From: Dokdonella_A sp035545255
GTDB taxonomy: Bacteria; Pseudomonadota; Gammaproteobacteria; Xanthomonadales; Rhodanobacteraceae
Assembly (NCBI GenBank): GCA_035545255.1
Contig: DASZYR010000006.1
Span: 1 to 21,518, forward strand
DNA: 21,518 nucleotides
Direction: 5' to 3'
The position numbers and the translations under genes were made by a program. Under the pieces are notes generated by a model. It was not told where the DNA came from and searched no databases. It saw only the letters and a list, made by a program, of their open reading frames with translations. Positions 7,428 through 14,970 of the stretch are shown piece by piece; within the stretch, counting starts at the first letter, position 1; the number at the start of each line of letters is the position of its first letter.

Positions 7428-7895
7428 TCATCGGGTCTGATGAATCAGATCCGACAGGTATTCGGGAATCGGCCGCGGGCGGAACGCGGCCGCATCGAGG
7501 CAGGCGACGCGCACTCGGGCTTCGACCAGTGCGCGCGCCTCGGGTTCGCGCTTGAGCGCCTGCGCGACGACGAAGCTCGCGCTGCGCCGTTCGATCGGCT
7601 GCACGGTCGCGGTCAGGAGATCGTCGAGCCGCGCCGGCGCGTTGAAGCCGAGTTCCATCGCATGCACGACGAAAACGACGTTCTCGCGCTCGCGAAGCTC
7701 GTTCTGCCCCACGCCGGACGCGCGCAGCCATTCCGTGCGCGCGCGCTCGAAGAAATGGAGGTATCGCGCGTGATAGACGACGCCGCCGGCATCGGTGTCT
7801 TCCCAGTAGACGCGGATCGGGAAGGCGAAAGCCGGGATTCGGGATTCGGGATCGGGGATTCGGGAGAGATCGCGGCCCTGACGATGCGCCGTCAT
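7428..7895 (-). CDS. ybgC: Acyl-CoA thioesterase YbgC, Tol-Pal associated, with repeat-derived N-terminus
   Basis: Hot-dog-fold acyl-CoA thioesterase, usually the first gene of the tol cluster. The family signature YWEDTDAGGVVYHARYLHFFERARTEWLR begins near residue 30; the aspartate in DTDAGGVVYH is the catalytic one. The 155-residue product is longer than usual because residues of the type SRIPDPESRIP come from a heptamer array (7834-7866) lying between the start codon and the domain. ATG 7895 is supported by GAGGT at 7903-7907 (minus strand) with a 7-nt spacer, the best Shine-Dalgarno sequence near this gene. There is no ATG/GTG/TTG between the array and the domain, so the repeat must be translated unless a rare codon is used. 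ruvB ends 49 nt upstream. Confidence 0.93.
   Translation of the reverse strand: MTAHRQGRDLSRIPDPESRIPAFAFPIRVYWEDTDAGGVVYHARYLHFFERARTEWLRASGVGQNELRERENVVFVVHAMELGFNAPARLDDLLTATVQPIERRSASFVVAQALKREPEARALVEARVRVACLDAAAFRPRPIPEYLSDLIHQTR
7834..7866. repeat. GGGATTC heptamer array inside ybgC
   Basis: On the plus strand the units are GGGATTC, GGGATTC, GGGATC, G, GGGATTC, GGGAG. It is inverted relative to the array at 7961-7984, with about 95 bp between them. It lies inside the 5' coding part of ybgC. Confidence 0.85.
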
Positions 7896-7902
7896 GTCCC
7901 GC

Positions 7903-7907
7903 ACCTC
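7903..7907 (-). promoter_or_regulatory. Ribosome binding site of ybgC
   Basis: GAGGT read on the minus strand, 7 nt before ATG 7895. It decides the ybgC start in favour of a codon upstream of the heptamer array. Confidence 0.65.
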
Positions 7908-7944
7908 GCGTCGCCGACGTTGCTGCGCCCTTCGGTCTCCGCCT

Positions 7945-9012
7945 TCAAGTCTTCGCGCCTCCCGAATCCCGAATCCCGAATCCCGGCTCTTCGAACAGGT
8001 CCTCCGTCGCGACTTTGCGCGGCGGCGCCAAGCCGAAATGCCGCCACGCCTTCGCGGTCACCATGCGTCCGCGCGCGGTGCGCACGAGAAAGCCTTGCTG
8101 GATCAGATAAGGCTCCAGCACGTCCTCGATCGTGCCGCGCTCTTCCGAAAGCGCGGCCGCGAGCGATTCGACGCCGACCGGACCGCCGTCGAAGTTCTCG
8201 ATGATCATGCCGAGGAGGCGCCGGTCGAGCGCATCGAAGCCTTCCTCGTCGACCTTCAGCATCTCGAGCGCCGCGCACGCGACCTCGGCGCTGACGACGC
8301 CCGCAGCCTTGATCTCGGCGAAATCGCGCACGCGCCGCAACAGCCGGTTCGCGATGCGCGGCGTGCCGCGCGAGCGGCGCGCGATCTCGGCCGCGCCGTC
8401 GGCGTCGCAGGGAATGCCGAGGATCTTCGCGGACCGGCGCACGATCGCGGCGAGTTCGAGCGGCGAGTAGAACTCGAGCCGGTGGACGATGCCGAACCGA
8501 TCGCGGAGCGGCGCGGTAAGAAGGCCCGCGCGCGTCGTCGCGCCGATCAGCGTGAACGGCGGCAGGTCGAGCTTGATCGAGCGCGCCGCGGGGCCCTCGC
8601 CGATCATGATGTCGATCTGGAAATCCTCGAGCGCGGGGTACAGCACTTCCTCGACGATCGGCGACAGGCGATGGATCTCGTCGACGAACAGCACGTCGCG
8701 CGGCTCGAGATTCGTCAAGAGCGCCGCGAGATCGCCCGGACGCTCGAGCACCGGCCCCGAGGTCGAGCGGAGGTTCACTCCGAGCTCGTTCGCGATCACG
8801 TGCGAAAGCGTCGTCTTGCCGAGCCCCGGCGGACCGAACACGAGCACGTGATCGAGCGCCTCGTTGCGCCGCCGCGCCGCTTCGATCGAGATCGCGAGCT
8901 GCTCGCGCACGGCGGGCTGGCCGAGATAGTCGGCGAGCTTCTGCGGACGGATCGACGCCTCGACGATGTCGTCGTCGGGACCCGCGGCGGTGGCGATGAG
9001 GCGGTCGGACAT
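7945..9012 (-). CDS. ruvB: Holliday junction branch-migration helicase RuvB
   Basis: AAA+ motor that, loaded by RuvA, drives branch migration. The 355-residue product has the RuvB N-terminus (IVEASIRPQKLADYLGQ), Walker A GPPGLGKTTLSH (about 58-70), Walker B VLFVDEIH, sensor 1 GATTRAGLLTAPLRDRFG, and the C-terminal winged helix (GTIEDVLEPYLIQQGFLVRTARGR). The normal end of the protein is near EDLF; the last residues, EEPGFGIRDSGGAKT, are read from a heptamer array. ATG 9012 gives MSDRLIATA and is chosen because the upstream open frame (HSPFPIPR) is repeat translation. No Shine-Dalgarno sequence is present: the 5' flank is C-rich repeat. It is separated from ruvCA by kup. Confidence 0.96.
   Translation of the reverse strand: MSDRLIATAAGPDDDIVEASIRPQKLADYLGQPAVREQLAISIEAARRRNEALDHVLVFGPPGLGKTTLSHVIANELGVNLRSTSGPVLERPGDLAALLTNLEPRDVLFVDEIHRLSPIVEEVLYPALEDFQIDIMIGEGPAARSIKLDLPPFTLIGATTRAGLLTAPLRDRFGIVHRLEFYSPLELAAIVRRSAKILGIPCDADGAAEIARRSRGTPRIANRLLRRVRDFAEIKAAGVVSAEVACAALEMLKVDEEGFDALDRRLLGMIIENFDGGPVGVESLAAALSEERGTIEDVLEPYLIQQGFLVRTARGRMVTAKAWRHFGLAPPRKVATEDLFEEPGFGIRDSGGAKT
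7961..7984. repeat. GAATCCC heptamer array at the 3' end of ruvB
   Basis: Three perfect GAATCCC units (7964-7984) preceded by CCC. This is the reverse complement of the GGGATTC array in ybgC, so the pair forms a large inverted repeat spanning the ruvB/ybgC junction. It encodes the final residues of RuvB. Confidence 0.85.
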
Positions 9013-9014
9013 TC

Positions 9015-9138
9015 GGGGAATGGGGAATGGGGAATGGGGAATCGAGGGATTATCGTTGCGCGGAGCACCGGCAACCACTGTACGCGCCGCGGGTTAGGTT
9101 AGCGTTCAGAAAAATAACTCCCGATTCCCCATTCCCAA
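9015..9138. repeat. Inverted pair of GGGGAAT heptamer arrays between kup and ruvB
   Basis: Four perfect GGGGAAT units at 9015-9042 face degenerate ATTCCCC/ATTCCCA/ATTCTCA units at 9124-9143, with about 80 bp between. This fills the 129-nt gap between kup and ruvB and abuts the ruvB start codon. The unit length and inverted layout match the pair at the other end of ruvB, but the unit sequence differs. Confidence 0.8.
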
Positions 9139-9141
9139 TTC

Positions 9142-11037
9142 TCAAATCTCCACCTGCGTCCCCAGCTCCACCAGCCGATTCCCCGGAATCTGGAAGAACG
9201 CCGTCGCCGGCGTCGCGTTGCGCTGCATGAACACGAAGAGCTTGTCGCGCCAGCGCGCCATGCCGGGACGATCCGTCGCGACGATGCTCTCGCGGCTGAG
9301 GAAGAATGTCGTATCCATCAGGTCGAACGGAAAGCCGCAGGTGTGGATCGATGCGACCGCGTCCGGCACGTCGGGGTCTTCGGCGAAGCCGAAGCGCAGG
9401 ATCAGCTTGTAGAAATCGTTGCCGAGCGGCTCGACCGAAATGCGCTCGTCGGCATCGGCGGTCGGCGTCTCCAGCACGTCGACCGTGAGCAGCACGTTGC
9501 GCTCGTGCAGCACCTTGTTGTGCTTCAGGTTGTGCAGGAGCGCGTGCGGAACGGCGTCGAGGTTCGCGGTCATGAAGACCGCCGTGCCCGGCACGCGCAG
9601 CGGCGGATGTGCCGCGATCGACGCGATGAACGGCTCGAGTGCAAGGCCGCTCTGCTTGATCTCGCGCATGACGAGCTCGCGGCCGCGCCGCCACGTCGCC
9701 ATCATCGTGAAGATCACCGCGCCCAGCACGAGCGGAAACCAGCCGCCGTGCTCGACCTTGTCCGCGTTCGCCGTGAGGAACGCCGCGTCGACGAAGAGGA
9801 ACACGACTCCCACCGCCGCGACTTTCGCGCGGCTCCAGTGCCACATGCGGCGGAACACGATCATGACGAGGATCGAATCGATCGTCATCGTGCCGACCAC
9901 CGCGATGCCGTATGCGGCGCCGAGGTTGTCCGACGAGCGGAAGCCGATCACCACCGCGAGCGTCAGCACGAGCAGCATGCGGTTGATCCACGGAAGGTAG
10001 ATCTGCCCGCGCGTCTGGCGCGAGGTATGCCGCACCTCCATGCGCGGCAGGTAGCCGAGCTGGATCGCCTCGCGCGTCACCGAGAACGCGCCGGAGATGA
10101 CCGCCTGCGAAGCGATGACGGCGGCGGCCGTCGCGAGCACGAGCATCGGGATCAAGAGCGCCTCGGGCACCATCTTGTAGAGCGGATTCGCGGCTGCGGC
10201 CGGATTCGAGATCAGCATCGCGCCCTGCCCGAAATAATTCAGCACGAGCGCGGGCAGCACGAGGCCGAACCACGAGGCGCGGATCGGCTTCTTGCCGAAA
10301 TGCCCCATGTCCGCGTAGAGCGCCTCGGCGCCGGTGATCGAGAGCACGACCGTGCCGAGCGCGAAGAACGCGATCCAGTGCGCGTCGAGGAAGAACTCGA
10401 TCGCGTAATACGGCGAGATCGCGCGCAGCACGCCCGGATGCTGGCCGATGTGCCAGAGCCCGAGCGCCGCGAGCACGAGGAACCAGAGCGACATGACCGG
10501 CGCGAACACGGCGCCGACGCGCCCCGTGCCGCGGTTCTGGAACGCGAACAGCAGCACGATGATGAGCGCGGCGAGCGGCACGACGAAATGGTCGAGGTGC
10601 GGCGCGAGCACTTCGAGGCCTTCGACCGCGCCGAGCACCGAGATCGCCGGCGTGATGACGCCGTCGCCGAAGAAGAGCGCCGCGCCGAAGAGGCCGAGCA
10701 CGACGATCCACCAGCGCGCCCGCTGGCTCGACCGGACGCTGCGCTGAGCGAGCGCGGTAAGCGCCATGATGCCGCCCTCGCCCTTGTTGTCGGCGCGCAT
10801 GATGAAGCCTGCGTACTTGACCGACACGACGAGGATCAGCGACCAGAATATCAGCGACAGGATGCCGAGTACGTTCTCTTCGGTCGGCGGCACGCCCTCG
10901 GCGCCGAACGTCTGCTTGATCGCGTAGAGCGGGCTCGTTCCGATGTCGCCGTAGACGACGCCGATCGCGCCGAGCGTCAGCGCCGCGAAGCGGGCGCGCA
11001 CGTCGGCGCCGGGTGTCGATGGGGAAGCGTCGCTCAT
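9142..11037 (-). CDS. kup: Low-affinity potassium transporter Kup (TrkD family)
   Basis: Inner-membrane K+ uptake protein, probably proton-coupled. The 631-residue product starts MSDASPSTPGADVRARFAALTLGAIGVVYGDIGTSPLYAIKQTF, the hallmark first helix of the family. About a dozen hydrophobic helices follow to around residue 450 (for example GGIMALTALA, FGDGVITPAISVLGAVEGL, LSITGAEALYADMGHFGKKPIR, YFGQGAMLI). A soluble C-terminal domain contains VPGTAVFMTANLDAVPHALLHNLKHNKVLHERNVLLTV and CGFPFDLMDTTFFLSRE. Length is close to E. coli Kup (622). It sits in the same orientation between ruvA (16 nt upstream) and ruvB, so it is probably cotranscribed with the recombination genes. No specific regulatory site was seen. 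Confidence 0.97.
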   Translation of the reverse strand: MSDASPSTPGADVRARFAALTLGAIGVVYGDIGTSPLYAIKQTFGAEGVPPTEENVLGILSLIFWSLILVVSVKYAGFIMRADNKGEGGIMALTALAQRSVRSSQRARWWIVVLGLFGAALFFGDGVITPAISVLGAVEGLEVLAPHLDHFVVPLAALIIVLLFAFQNRGTGRVGAVFAPVMSLWFLVLAALGLWHIGQHPGVLRAISPYYAIEFFLDAHWIAFFALGTVVLSITGAEALYADMGHFGKKPIRASWFGLVLPALVLNYFGQGAMLISNPAAAANPLYKMVPEALLIPMLVLATAAAVIASQAVISGAFSVTREAIQLGYLPRMEVRHTSRQTRGQIYLPWINRMLLVLTLAVVIGFRSSDNLGAAYGIAVVGTMTIDSILVMIVFRRMWHWSRAKVAAVGVVFLFVDAAFLTANADKVEHGGWFPLVLGAVIFTMMATWRRGRELVMREIKQSGLALEPFIASIAAHPPLRVPGTAVFMTANLDAVPHALLHNLKHNKVLHERNVLLTVDVLETPTADADERISVEPLGNDFYKLILRFGFAEDPDVPDAVASIHTCGFPFDLMDTTFFLSRESIVATDRPGMARWRDKLFVFMQRNATPATAFFQIPGNRLVELGTQVEI

Positions 11038-11052
11038 GGCGTTTCTGCTCGC

Positions 11053-11637
11053 TCAGCGCAGCGCGGCCTTGAGGGCCTTGCGGATGATCTCTTCGGCGCG
11101 ATCGCCCGGCGCGGCGGCGTCGCGGACGAGGCGCGTCGCCTCGGCGGGCTTGTAGCCCAGCGTCTGCAGCGCGACCGTCGCCTCGGCGACCGGATCCTTC
11201 GGCACGCCACCGCTCGAGCTCCCCGGGGAACCGAGGTCGCCCACGCGATCGCGAAGCTCGACGAGCATGCGCTCGGCGGTCTTCTTGCCGATGCCGGGGA
11301 TGCGCGTCAGCGCGGCGACGTCGCCTTGCTGGATCAGCCGCGCGAACTCGTCGGTCGAGACGCCCGAGAGCACCGCAAGCGCGATCTTCGCGCCGATGCC
11401 GCTGACCTTCTGGAGATTGCGAAACAGCGCGCGCTCGGCTTCGCGAAGGAAACCGTAGAGCACGGCCGTGTCTTCCTTCACCGCGTAATGCGTGAAGAGA
11501 TTCACTTCGCGGCCCGCCTCGGGCAGGTCGAAGAACGTCGACATCGGCGCTTCGAGCTCGTAGCCGACTCCGCCGACGTCGACGACGAGCGAAGGCGGCT
11601 GCTTGGCGACGAGCGTGCCTCGAAGACGGCCGATCAT
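11053..11637 (-). CDS. ruvA: Holliday junction DNA-binding protein RuvA
   Basis: Tetrameric junction-binding subunit of RuvAB. The 194 residues begin MIGRLRGTLVAKQPPSLVVDVGGVGYELEAP (OB-fold domain I). Two helix-hairpin-helix motifs (VSGIGAKIALAVLSG and IPGIGKKTAERMLVEL) form domain II. After a Gly/Ser/Pro linker comes domain III (VAEATVALQTLGYKPAEATRLVRD ... IIRKALKAALR), which contacts RuvB. Its ATG overlaps the ruvC stop codon (ATGA at 11634-11637), indicating translational coupling with ruvC. Length is close to E. coli RuvA (203). Confidence 0.97.
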   Translation of the reverse strand: MIGRLRGTLVAKQPPSLVVDVGGVGYELEAPMSTFFDLPEAGREVNLFTHYAVKEDTAVLYGFLREAERALFRNLQKVSGIGAKIALAVLSGVSTDEFARLIQQGDVAALTRIPGIGKKTAERMLVELRDRVGDLGSPGSSSGGVPKDPVAEATVALQTLGYKPAEATRLVRDAAAPGDRAEEIIRKALKAALR

Positions 11638-12155
11638 CGGCGCCTCCACGCGACGCGCGGCATGCCGAGCCGCGCGACGCTCGCGCGCACGTGCGCGTGC
11701 GTCAGCGCGATCGCGAGCGCGTCGGCCGCGTCGGCCTGGAGCTTCCCGCGGACGTTGAGCAGCACGCCGACCATGTGCTGCACCTGCGTCTTGTCGCCCG
11801 AACCGGTACCGACGACCGACTGCTTCACTTCGCGCGCCGCGTATTCGCTGATCGCGATGCCTCGGCTCACGACCGCGCAGATCGCGGCGCCGCGCGCCTG
11901 GCCGAGCTTCAGCGCCGAATCGGGATTGCGCGAGACGAACACGCGCTCGACCGCGCACTCGTGCGGCGCGTACTCGGCGATGATCGCGCCGAGTTCGTCG
12001 AAGAGCTGCTTGAGACGGTCGGCGAACGAATCGTTGTCGAGCAGGTTCAGCGCCGTGTTGAAGACGTGGCGCGAGCGCCCCGCATCGTCGACTTCGATGA
12101 TGCCGATGCCGGTGCGCCGGCTGCCCGGGTCGATGCCGAGGATGCGCGTGGTCAT
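11634..12155 (-). CDS. ruvC: Holliday junction resolvase RuvC
   Basis: Dimeric endonuclease that resolves Holliday junctions. The 173-residue product has the same length as E. coli RuvC and the four acidic catalytic residues in place: D9 (ILGIDPGSRRTG), E70 (CAVERVFV), D142 and D145 (QADAADALAIA). The sequence KQSVVGTGSGDKTQVQHMV is the conserved DNA-facing region. ATG 12155 is chosen because it immediately precedes the first strand. It is the first gene of the ruvC-ruvA-kup-ruvB run. The 199-nt upstream gap is filled by repeats and I see no clear promoter. Confidence 0.97.
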   Translation of the reverse strand: MTTRILGIDPGSRRTGIGIIEVDDAGRSRHVFNTALNLLDNDSFADRLKQLFDELGAIIAEYAPHECAVERVFVSRNPDSALKLGQARGAAICAVVSRGIAISEYAAREVKQSVVGTGSGDKTQVQHMVGVLLNVRGKLQADAADALAIALTHAHVRASVARLGMPRVAWRRR

Positions 12156-12165
12156 GAGCGTGCCC

Positions 12166-12343
12166 GCGAGCGGCGAGCGGCGAGCGGTGAGCGGAAGAGT
12201 TCGACATGCCCCCTCTCCCGCTTGCGGAAGAGGGTTGGAGTGAGGGCAATCTTGCGAAAAGCGGCCCTCACCCTGCCCTCTCCCGCAGGCGGGAGAGGGG
12301 AAATGCGCAGTTCTTTCCGCTCACGGCGGGTCGCCGGCCGCTG
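12166..12343. repeat. Composite repeat between the hydrolase gene and ruvC: GCGAGCG heptamers and CCCTCTCCCGC hairpins
   Basis: Four 7-bp units (GCGAGCG three times, then GTGAGCG) occupy 12166-12193. A reverse-complement match to GTGAGCGGAA lies near 12313-12324, making outer arms. Inside are two hairpins: an imperfect one at 12211-12234 and a perfect 11-bp stem CCCTCTCCCGC/GCGGGAGAGGG at 12276-12299. Between them GTGAGGGC (12239-12246) faces GCCCTCAC. No coding frame of its own. It accounts for nearly all of the 199-nt gap. Confidence 0.75.
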
Positions 12344-12354
12344 ACTCTTCGCGT

Positions 12355-12978
12355 TCATCGCGGCGCAAAGCTTCCGTTGCGAAGGAATGCGATCGTGAGA
12401 TCCGCGACGTCCGACGAAAACAGGAGCCCCGTATGCGTCGCGTCGACCGTGCAGTGATCGGCGAGCCCCGCGAGCCGCGTTTCCTCGACCGCGACGGTTC
12501 CGTCGTGCGGCGCAGTCAGCGCGCCGATCGAAATGCCGAGTCCGAACGGCATCTGACCCGCGACGACGCCGACCGGACGGCTGCCGTCCCAGCGCTCGAC
12601 GCCGGCGACGAGCTTGGCGTGATTCGAGCCGAGCATCCAGCGTCCGCCCGGGAAATGCGCGAGCAATCGCGCGACCGAGCTGCCCTTGAGCGGCGGACCG
12701 AGACAGACGATGCGGCCGCGCGGCAGATCGCGCTCGCGGCGCGTCGCTTCGAGCGCGACGATGCCGCCGAGGCTGTGTCCGACGAGATGCACGCGATCCG
12801 CGCTCGCCTCGCGCATGCGCGTGCGCAGACGCTCGATCGTCGCGGCGGAATCGCCGAACACGCTTGCGTAATCGAAGACATCGACCGAATAACCCGCGCC
12901 GCGCAGGCGGCGCGCGAGCGAGAACAGCGTGAGCCCGCGCATCCAGACGCCGTGAAGAAGGATCACGTGCTCGGCCAT
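12355..12978 (-). CDS. Small alpha/beta hydrolase (lipase/esterase-like)
   Basis: The 207-residue protein has the alpha/beta-hydrolase outline. VILLHGVWMRG holds the oxyanion HG at 9-10, HLVGHSLGGIVALEA the nucleophile Ser69 in GHSLGG, HDGTV the likely acid Asp159, and VDATHTGLLFS the likely His182. It has no signal peptide, so is probably cytoplasmic; substrate unknown. Such PGAP1/lipase-like short hydrolases are commonly annotated only as alpha/beta fold hydrolases. ATG 12978 is chosen because the core strand follows directly; an ATG at 13061 would add a low-complexity Arg/Pro/Ala stretch. TACAAT lies just upstream of the start, a possible -10 element without a good -35. It follows aspS after 91 nt. 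Confidence 0.85.
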   Translation of the reverse strand: MAEHVILLHGVWMRGLTLFSLARRLRGAGYSVDVFDYASVFGDSAATIERLRTRMREASADRVHLVGHSLGGIVALEATRRERDLPRGRIVCLGPPLKGSSVARLLAHFPGGRWMLGSNHAKLVAGVERWDGSRPVGVVAGQMPFGLGISIGALTAPHDGTVAVEETRLAGLADHCTVDATHTGLLFSSDVADLTIAFLRNGSFAPR

Positions 12979-13069
12979 CGGCTTATTGTACGCGCGCTGC
13001 GGCGCGCGCACGCCGGCGCCTGCGCGCGGGCGCGGCCGGGTCGTCTTCGCGGCGGCAGGCATTTCCGGA

Positions 13070-14839
13070 TCAGCCCTTCTCGGGCGGCGGAACCACGCGC
13101 ACGTGCAACTCGGCGAGCTGGGCATCGGCGATCGGCGAGGGCGCGGCGGTCATGAGGTCCTGCGCGGTCGTCGTCTTCGGGAACGCGATCACGTCGCGGA
13201 TCGATTCGGTGCCGGCCATCAGCGCCGCGATGCGATCGATGCCGAACGCGATGCCGCCGTGCGGCGGCGCGCCGTGCTTGAGCGCTTCGAGCAGGAAACC
13301 GAACTTCGCTTGCGCTTCCTCGCTGCCGATGCCGAGCAGCTCGAACACCGCGCTCTGCATCTCGGGGCGATGGATGCGGATCGAGCCGCCGCCGATCTCG
13401 TTGCCGTTCAGCACCATGTCGTAGCCGCGCGAGACCGCGATCGCGGCGTTCGCTTCGAGGTCGGCGACGTCGTCGATCTTCGGCGCCGTGAACGGATGAT
13501 GCAGCGCGACGTAGCGCTTCGCGTCGGCGTCGTACTCGAACATCGGGAAGTCGACGACCCAGAGCGGCGCCCACGCGTTCGCGACGAGCCCGCGGTCGCG
13601 CGCGACTTTCAGACGCAGCGCGCCCATGAAATCGGAGACGGTCTTCCAGACGCCTGCGCCGAAGAAAAGCATGTCGCCGGATTCCGCGCGCGTCGCATCG
13701 AGGATCTTCGCGAGCGTCGCGTCGTCGAGGAATTTCGCGATCGGCGAGGCGACGCCGTCCTTCCCTTTCGCGCGATCTTCGACGCGCATCCAGGCAAGGC
13801 CCTTCGCGCCGTACTTCGCGACGAACGCGCCGAGATCGTCGATCTGCTTGCGCGAGAGATCGGCGCCGCCGGGAACGCGCAGCGCGGCGACGCGGCCGCC
13901 TTCGCTGTTCGCGGCGTCGGCGAACACCTTGAATTCGACGGTTTTGACGTGCTCGGCGATGTCGACGAGCTCCATCGCGATGCGAAGATCGGGCTTGTCC
14001 GAGCCGTAGCGGCGCATCGCTTCTTCGTACGTCATCCGCGGGAACGGATCGGCGAGATCGACGCCGGCGACTTCGCGGAAGATCGCGCGGATCATCGCCT
14101 CGACCGTGTCCTGCACGATGCGCTCGTCGACGAACGCGAACTCCATGTCGAGCTGCGTGAACTCCGGCTGCCGGTCGGCGCGAAGGTCCTCGTCGCGGAA
14201 GCAGCGCGCGATCTGGTAGTAGCGATCGAAGCCCGCGACCATGAGCAGCTGCTTGAAGAGCTGCGGCGACTGCGGCAGCGCATAGAACTCGCCTGCGTGC
14301 ACGCGCGAGGGCACGAGGTAATCGCGCGCGCCTTCGGGCGTCGCCTTGGTCAGGATCGGCGTCTCGATGTCCTGGAAGCCGCGCGCGTCGAGATGACGGC
14401 GCAATGCCGCGACGAGCTTGATGCGAAGCCGCATCATGCGCTGCATCTCGGGACGGCGAAGATCGAGGTAGCGGTACTTGAGCTTCAGATCCTCGTTCGT
14501 GTGCTCATGCAACGCGAATGGAAGATCGCGCGCGGCGTTCAGCACTTCGATCGAGTCGGCGAGCACTTCGAACTGGCCCGTGCGCACCTTGTCGTTGATG
14601 CTGACGCGCCGGCGGACCGTGCCGGTCACGCGCAGCACGTATTCGTAGCCGACGTCGCTCGCGGTTTTGAACGCCTGGGCGTTGTCGGGGTCCGCGACGA
14701 TCTGGACGACGCCTTCGTGGTCGCGAAGGTCGATGAAGACGACGCCGCCGTGGTCGCGGCGCGTGTCGACCCATCCGCACAGCGTGATGGGCCGGCCGAG
14801 CAGGGTCTCGTCGACAAGACCGCAGTAATGGGTACGCAT
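13070..14839 (-). CDS. aspS: Aspartate--tRNA ligase (possibly non-discriminating)
   Basis: Class IIb aminoacyl-tRNA synthetase charging tRNA-Asp. The 589-residue length is typical of bacterial AspRS. The order is an N-terminal anticodon-binding OB fold (LCGWVDTRRDHGGVVFIDLRDHEGVVQIV), the start of the catalytic core (LRYRYLDLRRPEM, TPEGARDYLVPSR), ALPQSPQLFKQLLMVAGFDRYYQIARCFRDEDLRADRQPEFTQLD (motif 2 region), the bacterial insertion domain, and motif 3 near GIAFGIDRIAAL. Residue 30 is histidine (DHGG). In Pseudomonas-type AspRS a histidine there is linked to also charging tRNA-Asn, whereas E. coli has leucine. ATG 14839 starts the protein with MRTHYCGLVDE. No Shine-Dalgarno sequence is seen. 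Confidence 0.97.
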   Translation of the reverse strand: MRTHYCGLVDETLLGRPITLCGWVDTRRDHGGVVFIDLRDHEGVVQIVADPDNAQAFKTASDVGYEYVLRVTGTVRRRVSINDKVRTGQFEVLADSIEVLNAARDLPFALHEHTNEDLKLKYRYLDLRRPEMQRMMRLRIKLVAALRRHLDARGFQDIETPILTKATPEGARDYLVPSRVHAGEFYALPQSPQLFKQLLMVAGFDRYYQIARCFRDEDLRADRQPEFTQLDMEFAFVDERIVQDTVEAMIRAIFREVAGVDLADPFPRMTYEEAMRRYGSDKPDLRIAMELVDIAEHVKTVEFKVFADAANSEGGRVAALRVPGGADLSRKQIDDLGAFVAKYGAKGLAWMRVEDRAKGKDGVASPIAKFLDDATLAKILDATRAESGDMLFFGAGVWKTVSDFMGALRLKVARDRGLVANAWAPLWVVDFPMFEYDADAKRYVALHHPFTAPKIDDVADLEANAAIAVSRGYDMVLNGNEIGGGSIRIHRPEMQSAVFELLGIGSEEAQAKFGFLLEALKHGAPPHGGIAFGIDRIAALMAGTESIRDVIAFPKTTTAQDLMTAAPSPIADAQLAELHVRVVPPPEKG

Positions 14840-14881
14840 GAAATCGTGGCTGTCGCGCCGGGCGGCGCCGGAAGGCGCGAG

Positions 14882-14910
14882 ATGCTACGGAGTCTGATGT
14901 TGCGCTGCAA
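14882..14910 (-). promoter_or_regulatory. Possible sigma-70-like promoter for aspS
   Basis: On the minus strand TTGCAG (14905-14910), a 17-nt spacer and TAGCAT (14882-14887) precede the aspS start by about 42 nt. Matches to the consensus are 3/6 and 4/6; the spacing is ideal. This is weak evidence from pattern alone. Confidence 0.3.
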
Positions 14911-14970
14911 CGCCGATGTCGGGCGCAGGCTCCCGCAAACCTGCCTCCGGCACCGCCTGCGCATACTTTT

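Noticed and set aside
9015..9138. Insertion sequence or transposon ends
   Set aside because: The arms are heptamer arrays about 80 bp apart with no transposase and no visible target duplication.
7834..9143. CRISPR-like array
   Set aside because: Repeat units are 7 bp with no spacers; no cas genes are present.
9343..12243. A 966-codon plus-strand open frame opposite kup, ruvA and ruvC
   Set aside because: Its product is an Arg/His/Asp/Glu-rich sequence with no domain, and all three minus-strand genes beneath it are unmistakable. It results from GC-biased third codon positions.
12979..13061. N-terminal extension of the hydrolase from ATG 13061
   Set aside because: The added residues are Arg/Pro/Ala low complexity and a TACAAT element lies inside; the fold starts at ATG 12978.
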